A DNA stretch of 31,618 bases from DASVTR01 sp033855775. Its GTDB lineage: Bacteria > Acidobacteriota > Blastocatellia > Pyrinomonadales > Pyrinomonadaceae. A program made the position numbers and the translations under genes. Below the pieces are notes generated by a model. That model searched no databases. It was not told where the DNA came from and was given only the letters and a program-made list of their open reading frames with translations. The number at the start of each line of letters is the position of its first letter. Position 1 is the first letter of the stretch. Below, piece after piece: positions 25,023-31,618 of this stretch. The stretch lies in the NCBI GenBank assembly GCA_033855775.1, contig JAWVFT010000067.1, forward strand, positions 1 through 31,618, given 5' to 3'.

Positions 25023-27629
25023 TCACTTTGGCGGCTTGGCGGCTTCAAATTGTTCGTAGAGTTTCCGGTCGGCTTCTATCAAATGGCTTGAAGGTTTGCG
25101 CGTGAGATAGGGCTGGACATCGGGCTGCTCTGTGAAGATGCCGAACATCGGCACGGCCAGAGTGTCGTTCATGTTGAGCGGGTCAAGGCCGAGCAGCAAC
25201 TCAATCGTGCGCAGCATGCTCAACTGGTCATAGCGGTCGTTGATCACTGCCCCGCGTTTGATGTAAGGGCCGACCGCCAAAGCCACCGTGCGCGTCGCGT
25301 CCACATGATCCGGCCCGTTCTGTGCATCGTCTTCGGTGACGAAGATGATGCTCTCTTTCCAAACCTCGCTCTTCGCAATCGTTTCGATAATGCGACCGAG
25401 GGCGGCGTCGTTCTGCGCGACCAGTTGGTCCGGCAGGTAGTAACCTTTGACGACTCCGTTCGTGTGGTCGTTGGGCAGCCAGATGTAGTGCAGTTGGGCG
25501 ACGCGATGAGAGCGCAACTGGCTCTCGAAATCTTCTTTCCAGACTTTCGCGCGCTCTAAATCGGAGTGGCGCAAATCCCATGAGCGATAGTTGAAAGGAT
25601 AGCGAGAGAGATACTCCGCAAACTTGCTTCGCAGAGTTGCGTTCCCGGCCAGCGCGTCGGAGAGACTCTGGTCGCCCGTCAAAAATTTCGATAAAGCGAT
25701 AGCGAACTCAGGCTTGCTTTCAAGGAGGCGCAAGGCATCCTCCGGGGTCGCGGCTTGACCGTAGTAATCCTTGGCCAGCGTGTAGAAATCGTTGCCCCTG
25801 TCGGTCTTGTCCGCGAGCGTCATGGTTTGAGCGTAAAACTTCTTAGCCAGTTCGCTCTCCGCCCCGAAGGTTTCGGTGATGATGCGGTAGGCGCGCGTGT
25901 AGAGGAAATAGTTCTCGCCGTAAATGCGATAGTCCACTTTCTTCGCATCGAGCGCGTCCCAGAGATAGGCGGGCGAAGTCACAGCCGGGACTGTGCCGAA
26001 CGGGTAAGCGGCATAGCGGCCGGAATAGGCTGCGTTGCCAATCCATTCGAGGAACGGGCTGGCATAGCCGCTGGTCGTAAAGCTGTGGCCGAGCACGCTA
26101 ATCTCCCCGTTAGCATAATAATTATCCAGCGTCACAAATTCGTCCGCGAGGCGATGGCCGTTCGGCGTTATCTCGCGCCCGAAGAGAGTCAGAAAAGGGT
26201 CGCCGTTGCCGCGCCCCAAATCTCCCATCACCTGATCGTAAGAGCGGTTCTCTCTGATGATGTAGAAGACGTGACGAATCGGCAGCTTGAAGCCGCGCCG
26301 CGGGCTGAAGAGCGGCGAGCCGTCCTGCGCCTGTCGCGTCCATGCGGGGAGGCTCGACTCAACTTTGTCTCTGGGAATAATCGAGAGCGAGCCTTTGAGC
26401 AGCGTCAGCACATACTGCGGGCCGCTGCGCTCGGGCAAGGGTTGCGGGCCGTTGAAGTTGGGCCGACGCGGCTGGATGCCTTTGGCATTGAGCACCAGAA
26501 GCTGGCTCTTGTTGAGCAAGACTTTCGCCGGATACCAGCCGGTCGGAATCAAGCCCAACTGTTTTCCGCTGCCTTTGTCCAGAACGACGACCGAGTTTGT
26601 ATAAGTCTGCGTGACGTAGAGACGATTGCCCTCGACGGCGCAGGAAGTCGGAGCGCTGCCGAAACGGCTTGCTTCATCGTGCAGCGAGATGGTTGACGCA
26701 ACGGCGTCCGTCTTGCCGTCTATCACCGTCAAATCATCCGAGCCTGTGTTGACGACATAGAGACGCTCTCCATCTATACAGATGTCCTGCGGCGTGCGCC
26801 CGACCGGCAGCGATTTGTTGAAGCTCAACAGCAACTTATTGAAGCCCTGCTTCAAGTCAAAAATCTGAAGCTTGTTTTCGCCGAGCAAGGTCACGTACAG
26901 CTTACCGTTTGCATAGCGGACGGTGTGCGGGTAATAGCCGAGCGCGACTTCGTGTTCAATCTCGCCTGAGGCGGTGTTGAGAATCGCCAGCTTGCCCTGA
27001 TCGTAGATGCCCTGACTATTCTTCGCCACCATGTAGGCGACGGCGATGTGCTGGCCGTCAATGGCCGCCAGCCCCGCTGCGTAGCCGCCGACCGAGTAGT
27101 CACGAACAATCTCGAAGAATTGATTGACGCGATAAACTTTCCGGTCGTAGCCTCCGCTGATATACAAGTCGCCATCCACTCCGACCTGCGCGCTAGGGAA
27201 CAGCGAGTTCAAACGCAGCGTCTTGACGACTCGGCCCGATTCTGTGTTGACCACGGAGACTTCCTGCGGCTCATCCCTGTAATAACCCGTGTTGAGGACG
27301 ACGACGTGTCCGGCGTAGGCGACCGCTTCGTAGGGGAAGCGTCCCACTTCAACCTGCGCGCCAGCCGGAGCGAGCCGCCAACCGTTCGGCAACAAGATGT
27401 CCGTGGACGAAGCGGCGCGCGAGGCTTGTTGTGCCTTGACGGAATAACGCACAGCCGCCTTGTAAGGTGTCTTCTTAAAATATTCCCACAACTCTCGATT
27501 AAGATTCTCCTCTTCCCCCGGCTGATCCGGCGCGTCGTTTCGAGCGGCAACGCGGCTTTGCGCGGGGACGATGGCGGCCACGCCAAGCAATAGAATTAAG
27601 GCAGAAAGAAGTGTCTTGTTACGTCTCAT
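25023..27629 (-). CDS. Secreted beta-propeller/phosphoesterase fusion protein
   Basis: 868 residues. Signal peptide (LLSALILLLGVAAIVPAQS), then a YVTN/NHL-like propeller (about 95-420: VVVLNTGY, VSVVNTESGRVVKTL, LYVVNTGSDDLTVIDGKTDAV). A phosphoesterase domain of the phospholipase C/acid phosphatase superfamily (PF04185-like) fills about 450-830. It shows the family signature FYIIRENRSYDQVMGDLG (N461, D465), HSFTTSGYASP, and a C-terminal VTEDDAQNGPDHVDATRT. Likely an extracytoplasmic phosphomonoesterase or phosphodiesterase; the substrate is not predictable. No good Shine-Dalgarno precedes the ATG, but the signal peptide fixes the start closely. A terminator-like hairpin follows the gene. Confidence 0.9.
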   Translation of the reverse strand: MRRNKTLLSALILLLGVAAIVPAQSRVAARNDAPDQPGEEENLNRELWEYFKKTPYKAAVRYSVKAQQASRAASSTDILLPNGWRLAPAGAQVEVGRFPYEAVAYAGHVVVLNTGYYRDEPQEVSVVNTESGRVVKTLRLNSLFPSAQVGVDGDLYISGGYDRKVYRVNQFFEIVRDYSVGGYAAGLAAIDGQHIAVAYMVAKNSQGIYDQGKLAILNTASGEIEHEVALGYYPHTVRYANGKLYVTLLGENKLQIFDLKQGFNKLLLSFNKSLPVGRTPQDICIDGERLYVVNTGSDDLTVIDGKTDAVASTISLHDEASRFGSAPTSCAVEGNRLYVTQTYTNSVVVLDKGSGKQLGLIPTGWYPAKVLLNKSQLLVLNAKGIQPRRPNFNGPQPLPERSGPQYVLTLLKGSLSIIPRDKVESSLPAWTRQAQDGSPLFSPRRGFKLPIRHVFYIIRENRSYDQVMGDLGRGNGDPFLTLFGREITPNGHRLADEFVTLDNYYANGEISVLGHSFTTSGYASPFLEWIGNAAYSGRYAAYPFGTVPAVTSPAYLWDALDAKKVDYRIYGENYFLYTRAYRIITETFGAESELAKKFYAQTMTLADKTDRGNDFYTLAKDYYGQAATPEDALRLLESKPEFAIALSKFLTGDQSLSDALAGNATLRSKFAEYLSRYPFNYRSWDLRHSDLERAKVWKEDFESQLRSHRVAQLHYIWLPNDHTNGVVKGYYLPDQLVAQNDAALGRIIETIAKSEVWKESIIFVTEDDAQNGPDHVDATRTVALAVGPYIKRGAVINDRYDQLSMLRTIELLLGLDPLNMNDTLAVPMFGIFTEQPDVQPYLTRKPSSHLIEADRKLYEQFEAAKPPK

Positions 27630-28012
27630 ATTTTCACGCTGCGGATGCTCCGGGTTGGAATGCTGAAGCTCGAACTACGTCAGCGTTAGTCAAGCTCGCG
27701 TTAGCTAAAAGATTTGACCGGCTTGCAAGAAAAGTTAGACGCGAAGCGTAAAGCCAGCCAGGCTATCTGTCAAACATTTTTCCAGCCGCAGCCGCTCCGC
27801 GACTCATCAGCGCATGTCCCCGCTATCTTTCGTTGTCCGCAGCGCGATTGATATAAGGATGGCTTGCAACCCTCGCACGGATAGAGCGCTTCTCATGTTT
27901 ATCTTTGCCCGCCGGTTTTTATGCGGCGCGCTCGCGGCGCGGCTCAAGGCCGCGCGTCAGACGCCAAGTAGAGCCTAGACGCAGAGGCAAGAAGTTGGCT
28001 TGGGAGGAAAAC
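27630..28012. other. Intergenic region between divergent phosphoesterase and ankyrin genes
   Basis: 383 bases. A plus-strand TATAAG at 27852-27857 could be a minus-10 box for the ankyrin gene, with no good minus-35. A perfect 7-bp GC hairpin (GCGCGGC / GCCGCGC, 27937-27955) lies in the ankyrin leader. Nothing else recognised; an upstream in-frame start at 27905 for the ankyrin gene is less likely than 28013. Confidence 0.5.
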
Positions 28013-29128
28013 ATGAATCGTAGCTGTCATGCGCGCCGCGCCGTTTCTCTCGCCGGTTGTTTGCTGCTAATCATCACCGCTTCCGCAATCACGCACGCGC
28101 GCGCAGCCGTCCCGTCTTCAGGCCCGATAGCCCAATGCCCGTTTGACCCGAGCGGTTACTTCTACGCCAAAGAAAAATTGCCGAAGGGCTTTGAAGACTT
28201 CGACCATCTGACGCTGATGGAGAAGCGCGAGAAGAGCGAACGCGCCGGAGTCTACACGACGCGAAACGAAGCATACGAATTTCGCGCCCTCGATAGCTGG
28301 CCCTTTAAGTTTGACACAGAGGCCGTCAAAGGCATCAGCTATTCATTCGACGGAAAATTCCACATGGCCTGCATCTTTGAAGAAGAGGCCAGAAAAATGG
28401 CTGAAGCAATCTTTGCCGAGGGCCAACTGCTCAAGCTCGAAAACGGCTTGGAGATAGCCAGGACGCCCGTGCAGTTTGTCTACTCTCCGAAGCTGCGAAC
28501 GTTGAAGGATGATGTCAACGCGCTCTACCCGTCCGGCAGAACGGATTTAATCTACGCGGTGTGGGAAGGCGACTGGGCAAAATCGCGCGCCCTGCTGGCT
28601 AAAGGGGCGAACGTGAATGTCAGAGACAAGAGCTGTCGCAAAACGGCTTTGGAGTACGCCATAGATTTCTCAAACGATGAAGAACCTGCCGGAACCTTGC
28701 GAATCGTCAAGCTGCTTATCGCTGCGGGTGCCGATGTGAATCTCAAGAATGAAGACGGCACGACGGTGTTGATGAAAGCCGTAGACGAAGACTCCAAGCT
28801 GTTTCAATTCCTCATAGCGTCTGGAGCCGACGTGAACGCCAAAGACAACAACGGCGCAACCGCGCTCATGAACGCGGTCTATGCGGCGACAACCGAATGG
28901 CATTTCGGATACGGGCCGGAAGATGAAAGAGATAAATCGCCCTTCCAGAATGCCAGGGCGATGATTCGCGCGGGCGCGCGCGTCAATGAGCGTAACAACG
29001 ATAGCGAAACTGCTTTGTCAATAGTCGAGAATGAATTTAAGAAATACGACCAATCCGCTTTATCCAAAGCTGAAAAGGATGAATACGACAAGCTCATAAA
29101 CTTGCTCAAGCAGGCCGGGGCGAAATAG
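28013..29128 (+). CDS. Secreted ankyrin-repeat protein
   Basis: 371 residues from the ATG at 28013, chosen because GGGAGGAAAAC stands directly before it and a signal peptide follows (VSLAGCLLLIITASAITHARA). Residues about 40-170 form an unassigned domain with FHMACIF and LDSWPFKFD. Residues about 178-365 hold four to five ankyrin repeats (LLAKGANVNVRD, LLIAAGADVNLKNEDG, LIASGADVNAKDNNG, MIRAGARVNERNND). Ankyrin repeats mediate protein binding; an exported location is unusual but seen in Gram-negatives. It is monocistronic, convergent with the initiator-like gene, with 80 bases between their stops and no clear terminator. Confidence 0.85.
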   Translation: MNRSCHARRAVSLAGCLLLIITASAITHARAAVPSSGPIAQCPFDPSGYFYAKEKLPKGFEDFDHLTLMEKREKSERAGVYTTRNEAYEFRALDSWPFKFDTEAVKGISYSFDGKFHMACIFEEEARKMAEAIFAEGQLLKLENGLEIARTPVQFVYSPKLRTLKDDVNALYPSGRTDLIYAVWEGDWAKSRALLAKGANVNVRDKSCRKTALEYAIDFSNDEEPAGTLRIVKLLIAAGADVNLKNEDGTTVLMKAVDEDSKLFQFLIASGADVNAKDNNGATALMNAVYAATTEWHFGYGPEDERDKSPFQNARAMIRAGARVNERNNDSETALSIVENEFKKYDQSALSKAEKDEYDKLINLLKQAGAK

Positions 29129-29208
29129 CGACGGCTCTGCCTTCGTGGCTCGGAGTTACAACTCATCCACCGGCACATGAGCCAATTGACACAGGTCGAA
29201 TCCAACGC

Positions 29209-30342
29209 TCACTTCCCTTCTCTGTTGTTGCCGCCATCGAACATTGAGTTCGCCATGTCGCGCACATGAACGGCATCCTCCGCGAGCAAAAATCCTCCGG
29301 CCTCAACACTCATCTCGGATAGCGTGACCTCGATGGATTGCCCCTTGGTTTCGAGCATCGCAACGCAGGCTCCGGCCAGTTCAGAAACCTCATCGTGCGT
29401 CAACCGGCACGGCTCAGGCGGAAGATATTCGCTGCGGTCAACGTCGGCAGGCACGCGCCCACTACGCGCAGAGTTGTTGATTACGCCGTGCTTCCTGAGC
29501 ACGTTATAAGCCTCTTGCTGAGCCACACGCGCGGCTTTCGGCAGTCCACGATTCTCCAACCATTCACGCGTGCGCTCGTGCTCGCGCGCCGCCGCATTCC
29601 AGGCCGCCGCTTGCATCAACGGCTCAAGCTCTGCCCTCAGTCGCCTGACGATTTCATCAAGTGAGAGCGCATCGGGCTGTTGCGTTATCAAGCTGTGTGG
29701 CCTTGCGCTTGGAAGCTGCTGGCTTGAAGCATGCAAGCTCGGTTCGAAAGATTTTTCATCCACCCGCGCTTGCTCCGCGCCGTTTTTTGGCGCGCGGGAA
29801 TTAATATCTGTTTCTAAAGTTTCTAGAACAGCGAAGCTGTCATTAAGGGCTGCTTCACTTGCTGAAGCAGGAGGGGCAGCAGATGAAGCTTGAACGAGCC
29901 GCAAATTTTTTTGTCCAGCCTGCGGCTTGCTGCCGATAGATGAAGCCGCGCGGTTGATGAAGATGCGTATGCCTGCGCCGTTCTTGCCCGCGTAGTAACC
30001 AATAATCGCCTGCTCGCTCATCCACGCAAGAGCCTTGCGCGCTGTCGCCGAAGCCACTCCTGCCATCTCGATGAGTTGTTCCCAGGCGGTCAGCCACTTC
30101 CCCTCCTTCTCATAGCCCGTGAATCTGAGTGCTCCATCGCGCTCCCATAACTCGACCGGAGCATTTATCAGGCAGAGATAGACCTTGCTCATCTGCGAAG
30201 TCACGCGCGTGGCTTCGTCGGAAATGAGCGCGGCAATCACTTCGCTGTCTATTTGACGAAAGTTGGTGCGGTACTCTTGAGCGCCGAGTTGAGTGCGGCG
30301 AACGAAGCGTGGCGCTGACGCGACCGATCTTGCTGCTGGCAT
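29209..30342 (-). CDS. Winged-helix DNA-binding protein, putative plasmid-type replication initiator
   Basis: 377 residues. The N-terminal 130 residues resemble the winged helix-turn-helix of plasmid/phage replication proteins: LTAWEQLIEMAGVASATARKALAWMSE (helices, about 84-110) followed by IIGYYAGKNGAGIRIFI (wing). Residues 135-230 are low-complexity and probably a flexible linker. The C-terminal part (about 225-345) is helical (IVRRLRAELEPLMQAAAW, LTHDEVSELAGACVAML). I do not recognise a named family. The initiator call rests on its position: divergent from an XRE-parA pair, with a repeat array in between. GAGAGGG just before the ATG supports the start. Alternative: a transcriptional regulator of the partition genes. 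Confidence 0.5.
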   Translation of the reverse strand: MPAARSVASAPRFVRRTQLGAQEYRTNFRQIDSEVIAALISDEATRVTSQMSKVYLCLINAPVELWERDGALRFTGYEKEGKWLTAWEQLIEMAGVASATARKALAWMSEQAIIGYYAGKNGAGIRIFINRAASSIGSKPQAGQKNLRLVQASSAAPPASASEAALNDSFAVLETLETDINSRAPKNGAEQARVDEKSFEPSLHASSQQLPSARPHSLITQQPDALSLDEIVRRLRAELEPLMQAAAWNAAAREHERTREWLENRGLPKAARVAQQEAYNVLRKHGVINNSARSGRVPADVDRSEYLPPEPCRLTHDEVSELAGACVAMLETKGQSIEVTLSEMSVEAGGFLLAEDAVHVRDMANSMFDGGNNREGK

Positions 30343-30368
30343 TTTGCCCTCTCATTTGACGATAAAGC

Positions 30369-30396
30369 TTGACAGGGCGCGGCGATAGTATAAACT
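30369..30396 (+). promoter_or_regulatory. Promoter-like pair pointing away from the initiator-like gene
   Basis: TTGACA (30369-30374), a 16-base spacer and TAAACT (30391-30396). A minus-strand TATACT (30387-30392), possibly the minus-10 of the initiator-like gene, overlaps it, so the two would compete for polymerase. Confidence 0.35.
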
Positions 30397-30448
30397 GTAG
30401 ACGGTTTTTGAATACACAAATACCGCCTCGCCATCAAGCGAGTTTTCA

Positions 30449-30505
30449 TTTGACCTGAAGCGTTTTGTTGGCAAAACATTGGGCGCTTCAGGTCAAAGTT
30501 TTTTT
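30449..30505 (+). terminator. Nested hairpin with T-tract, intrinsic terminator-like
   Basis: A perfect 14-bp inverted repeat (TTTGACCTGAAGCG / CGCTTCAGGTCAAA) encloses a second perfect hairpin (GTTTTG-TTGG-CAAAAC). It is followed by G and seven Ts (30499-30505) on the plus strand only. No plus-strand coding gene lies between the initiator-like gene and this site, so it may end a short untranslated RNA. Confidence 0.65.
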
Positions 30506-30573
30506 AGGACGCTCTACATTGCGTCTTTCTTTCCGGCGCCTATTCCTACACTATTAATTCTAAACTGTAAATT

Positions 30574-30812
30574 CCCCTGCACTGTTCATTGCAGGGGCTG
30601 CAACGAAGATTGCAGGGGTATACACCCCTGCAACGAAGATTGCAGGGGCTGCAATGAACAGTGCAGGGGTATACACCCCTGCAACGAAGATTGCAGGGGT
30701 GTTTGTTGCAAGCTATGTCTTGAAAATTGTTGTCCAGTCAAAGGTCGTGCGCATGGCTTAGATTACACCCCTGCAATCTACATTGCAGGGGCTGCAACGA
30801 ACAGTGCAGGGG
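30574..30812. repeat. Array of eleven TGCAGGGG boxes with 51-bp periodicity (iteron- or centromere-like)
   Basis: Copies in either orientation start at 30574, 30590, 30611, 30625, 30641, 30662, 30676, 30692, 30768, 30784 and 30805. Start-to-start spacing repeats as 16, 21, 14 (sum 51 bases), then restarts with 16, 21 after a 76-base interval. Paired boxes form perfect inverted repeats around 8-base spacers (ACGAAGAT twice, CTGTTCAT, ATCTACAT) and around TATACA. The boxes sit between the initiator-like gene and the XRE-parA genes. They may bind the initiator, the XRE protein or a ParB-like partner encoded beyond the window. Confidence 0.85.
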
Positions 30813-30836
30813 TCTTGATTTCGGAACTGTTCGTGG

Positions 30837-30857
30837 CGTATATACGTCTCGTATAGT
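30837..30857 (+). promoter_or_regulatory. Operator-like palindrome and minus-10 box of the XRE-parA unit
   Basis: CGTATATACG, a perfect 10-bp palindrome (30837-30846), lies immediately before TATAGT (30852-30857). A start near 30864 would exclude the in-frame ATG at 30861 and favour translation from 30894. The palindrome sits where a repressor would block polymerase. Confidence 0.4.
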
Positions 30858-30893
30858 AAGATGCGGCGTTCTCAAAAAGAAGGGCATCCTTGT

Positions 30894-31082
30894 ATGACAG
30901 GCGCAGAGATAAAAACATTACGGAAATCGTTGGGATACACGCAAGCAAGGCTCGCGGAAGAAATAGGTGTCACAGCCAACACGATTGCGCGTTATGAGCG
31001 CGAAGAGCTTAAGCCTTCGCCACCTGTTTTAAAACTGCTCAAGTTACTTGAAATGCTCGTGACTGAGAAGAAGGCGGCATAA
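30894..31082 (+). CDS. XRE-family helix-turn-helix regulator
   Basis: 62 residues: a single Cro/C1-type domain with IKTLRKSLGYTQARLAEEIG as helices 1-2 and VTANTIARYEREE as the recognition helix and turn. The ATG at 30894 is chosen over 30861 because the domain begins directly after it, AAGGG lies about ten bases upstream, and the likely transcription start falls inside the longer version. It ends one base before the parA start, so the two are translationally linked. It probably represses the XRE-parA promoter; the palindrome 50 bases upstream is a candidate operator. Small size is normal for this type. Confidence 0.85.
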   Translation: MTGAEIKTLRKSLGYTQARLAEEIGVTANTIARYEREELKPSPPVLKLLKLLEMLVTEKKAA

Positions 31083-31083
31083 G

Positions 31084-31618
31084 ATGATGAAGACAATTGC
31101 CGTTGCTAATCAGAAAGGTGGCGTGGGCAAAAGCACTACGGCGGCTTGCGTGGCCACAGAATTGGCTATGCGTGGCTATGAGACGTTGCTGGTAGATGGC
31201 GATCCGCAGGCAAATGTCACCTCCCATTTTCTTGCGCCCGATCAGATTAATCTTTCAATCGCCGACATCCTTATCGAATCCGAACAACGCGAAAAGCTTC
31301 CTCTGGAAGCGGCCATTGTGACCACCGAGATGGAGCATCTGGACATCGTTCCATCAAAGCTGCGTTTCGCCCGATTTGAGAAAGAGCCAGCCATAGCCAT
31401 CAACCGTCTACGGTCAAAACTCGCGCCTCTGTCCACAACTTATGATTATGTGGTTATTGATACGCCGCCCACGCTAGGTCAAATATTGACTACGCCGCTT
31501 CTCGCCTCGACGCATATGCTTGTGCCGGTGGCCGCCTCACCGCTTGCCCAAGATGGATTGGACGATCTAATGAGCACCTTTGAGGAAGTGAGAAGCACTA
31601 ACCCGGAACTGGAACTGC
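31084..31618 (+). CDS. parA: ParA-type partition ATPase, 3' end outside the window
   Basis: 178 N-terminal residues are visible. The deviant Walker A motif KGGVGKST (K11-T18) is followed by LLVDGDPQAN (Walker A') and YDYVVIDTPPTLG (Walker B), diagnostic of ParA/Soj ATPases that segregate DNA by moving on the nucleoid. It lacks an N-terminal DNA-binding domain, but the XRE gene just before it could supply that function, as in short plasmid ParAs. Two adjacent ATG codons (31084, 31087) could start it. The XRE stop is one base away. A parB-like gene would be expected beyond the right edge. Confidence 0.93.
   Translation, partial: MMKTIAVANQKGGVGKSTTAACVATELAMRGYETLLVDGDPQANVTSHFLAPDQINLSIADILIESEQREKLPLEAAIVTTEMEHLDIVPSKLRFARFEKEPAIAINRLRSKLAPLSTTYDYVVIDTPPTLGQILTTPLLASTHMLVPVAASPLAQDGLDDLMSTFEEVRSTNPELEL

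Larger units (their letters stand above)
30343..30893. other. Putative replication origin / partition-site region
   Basis: 551 bases between the initiator-like gene and the XRE-parA pair, noticeably AT-rich outside the repeats. It contains a plus-strand promoter-like pair (30369-30396), a nested terminator-like hairpin (30449-30505), an array of eleven TGCAGGGG boxes (30574-30812) and a palindrome plus minus-10 box for the XRE gene (30837-30857). No credible protein gene. The layout is that of an iteron-type origin or a centromere, but no DnaA box was identified by eye. Confidence 0.5.

Noticed and set aside
30574..30812. CRISPR array
   Set aside because: The boxes are only 8 bases, occur in both orientations, and the intervening segments are short and themselves repeated rather than unique spacers. 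No cas genes are present.
30479..30856. Cys-rich 125-codon frame across the repeat array (CNEDCRG-type repeats)
   Set aside because: The frame stays open because the 51-base period is a multiple of three. The start would be a TTG without a ribosome site inside a terminator-like hairpin, and the palindromic, helically phased layout fits a DNA-binding site. A metallothionein-like protein cannot be fully excluded.

Overview
The window reads as GC-rich bacterial DNA, most likely from an acidobacterium of the Blastocatellia type. This is inferred from gene content: a Ser/Thr kinase fused to TolB-like and TPR regions, several secreted Asp-box (BNR/VPS10-like) propeller proteins, a secreted TPR-CHAT protein, an ECF sigma factor with a zinc-less membrane anti-sigma-like partner, and a secreted propeller-phosphoesterase. 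No rRNA, tRNA, CRISPR array, transposase or integrase was found.

Layout. (1) 1-9935, all minus strand: a DinB-like gene with its own terminator, then a probable operon of kinase, msrB, a 1044-residue Asp-box propeller protein, a smaller Asp-box protein and a second large propeller protein cut by the left edge. (2) 10469-15435, plus strand: a clostripain-family (C11) peptidase followed by a secreted, membrane-anchored TPR-CHAT protein. These are two neighbouring caspase-fold proteins. (3) 15414-17759, minus strand: FKBP-type peptidyl-prolyl isomerase, ECF sigma factor and anti-sigma-like protein; the last overlaps the CHAT gene tail to tail. (4) 17957-22960, minus strand: a 1667-residue secreted multicopper oxidase of MofA/MnxG-like (Mn(II)-oxidase-like) type, built from three diverged repeats, with a long AT-rich upstream region. 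That region holds a good promoter and, on the opposite strand, a promoter-plus-terminator pair that could make a small antisense RNA. (5) 23570-29128: a DUF3810-type membrane protein, a propeller-phosphoesterase and a secreted ankyrin-repeat protein. (6) 29209-31618: a plasmid-like replication/partition module, with a winged-helix initiator-like gene reading left, a repeat array with 51-bp periodicity, then an XRE repressor-like gene and parA reading right (parA cut by the window end).

Most gene products in regions 1-5 look exported or signalling-related. Region 6 suggests that the window lies on a secondary replicon (plasmid or chromid), or that such an origin has been integrated. The strongest leads are the triplicated oxidase with its copper motifs in permuted order, the candidate antisense RNA over its leader, the helically phased repeat array between the initiator-like gene and parA, and the C11/TPR-CHAT pair. 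All functional calls come from reading motifs by eye; no database search was run.
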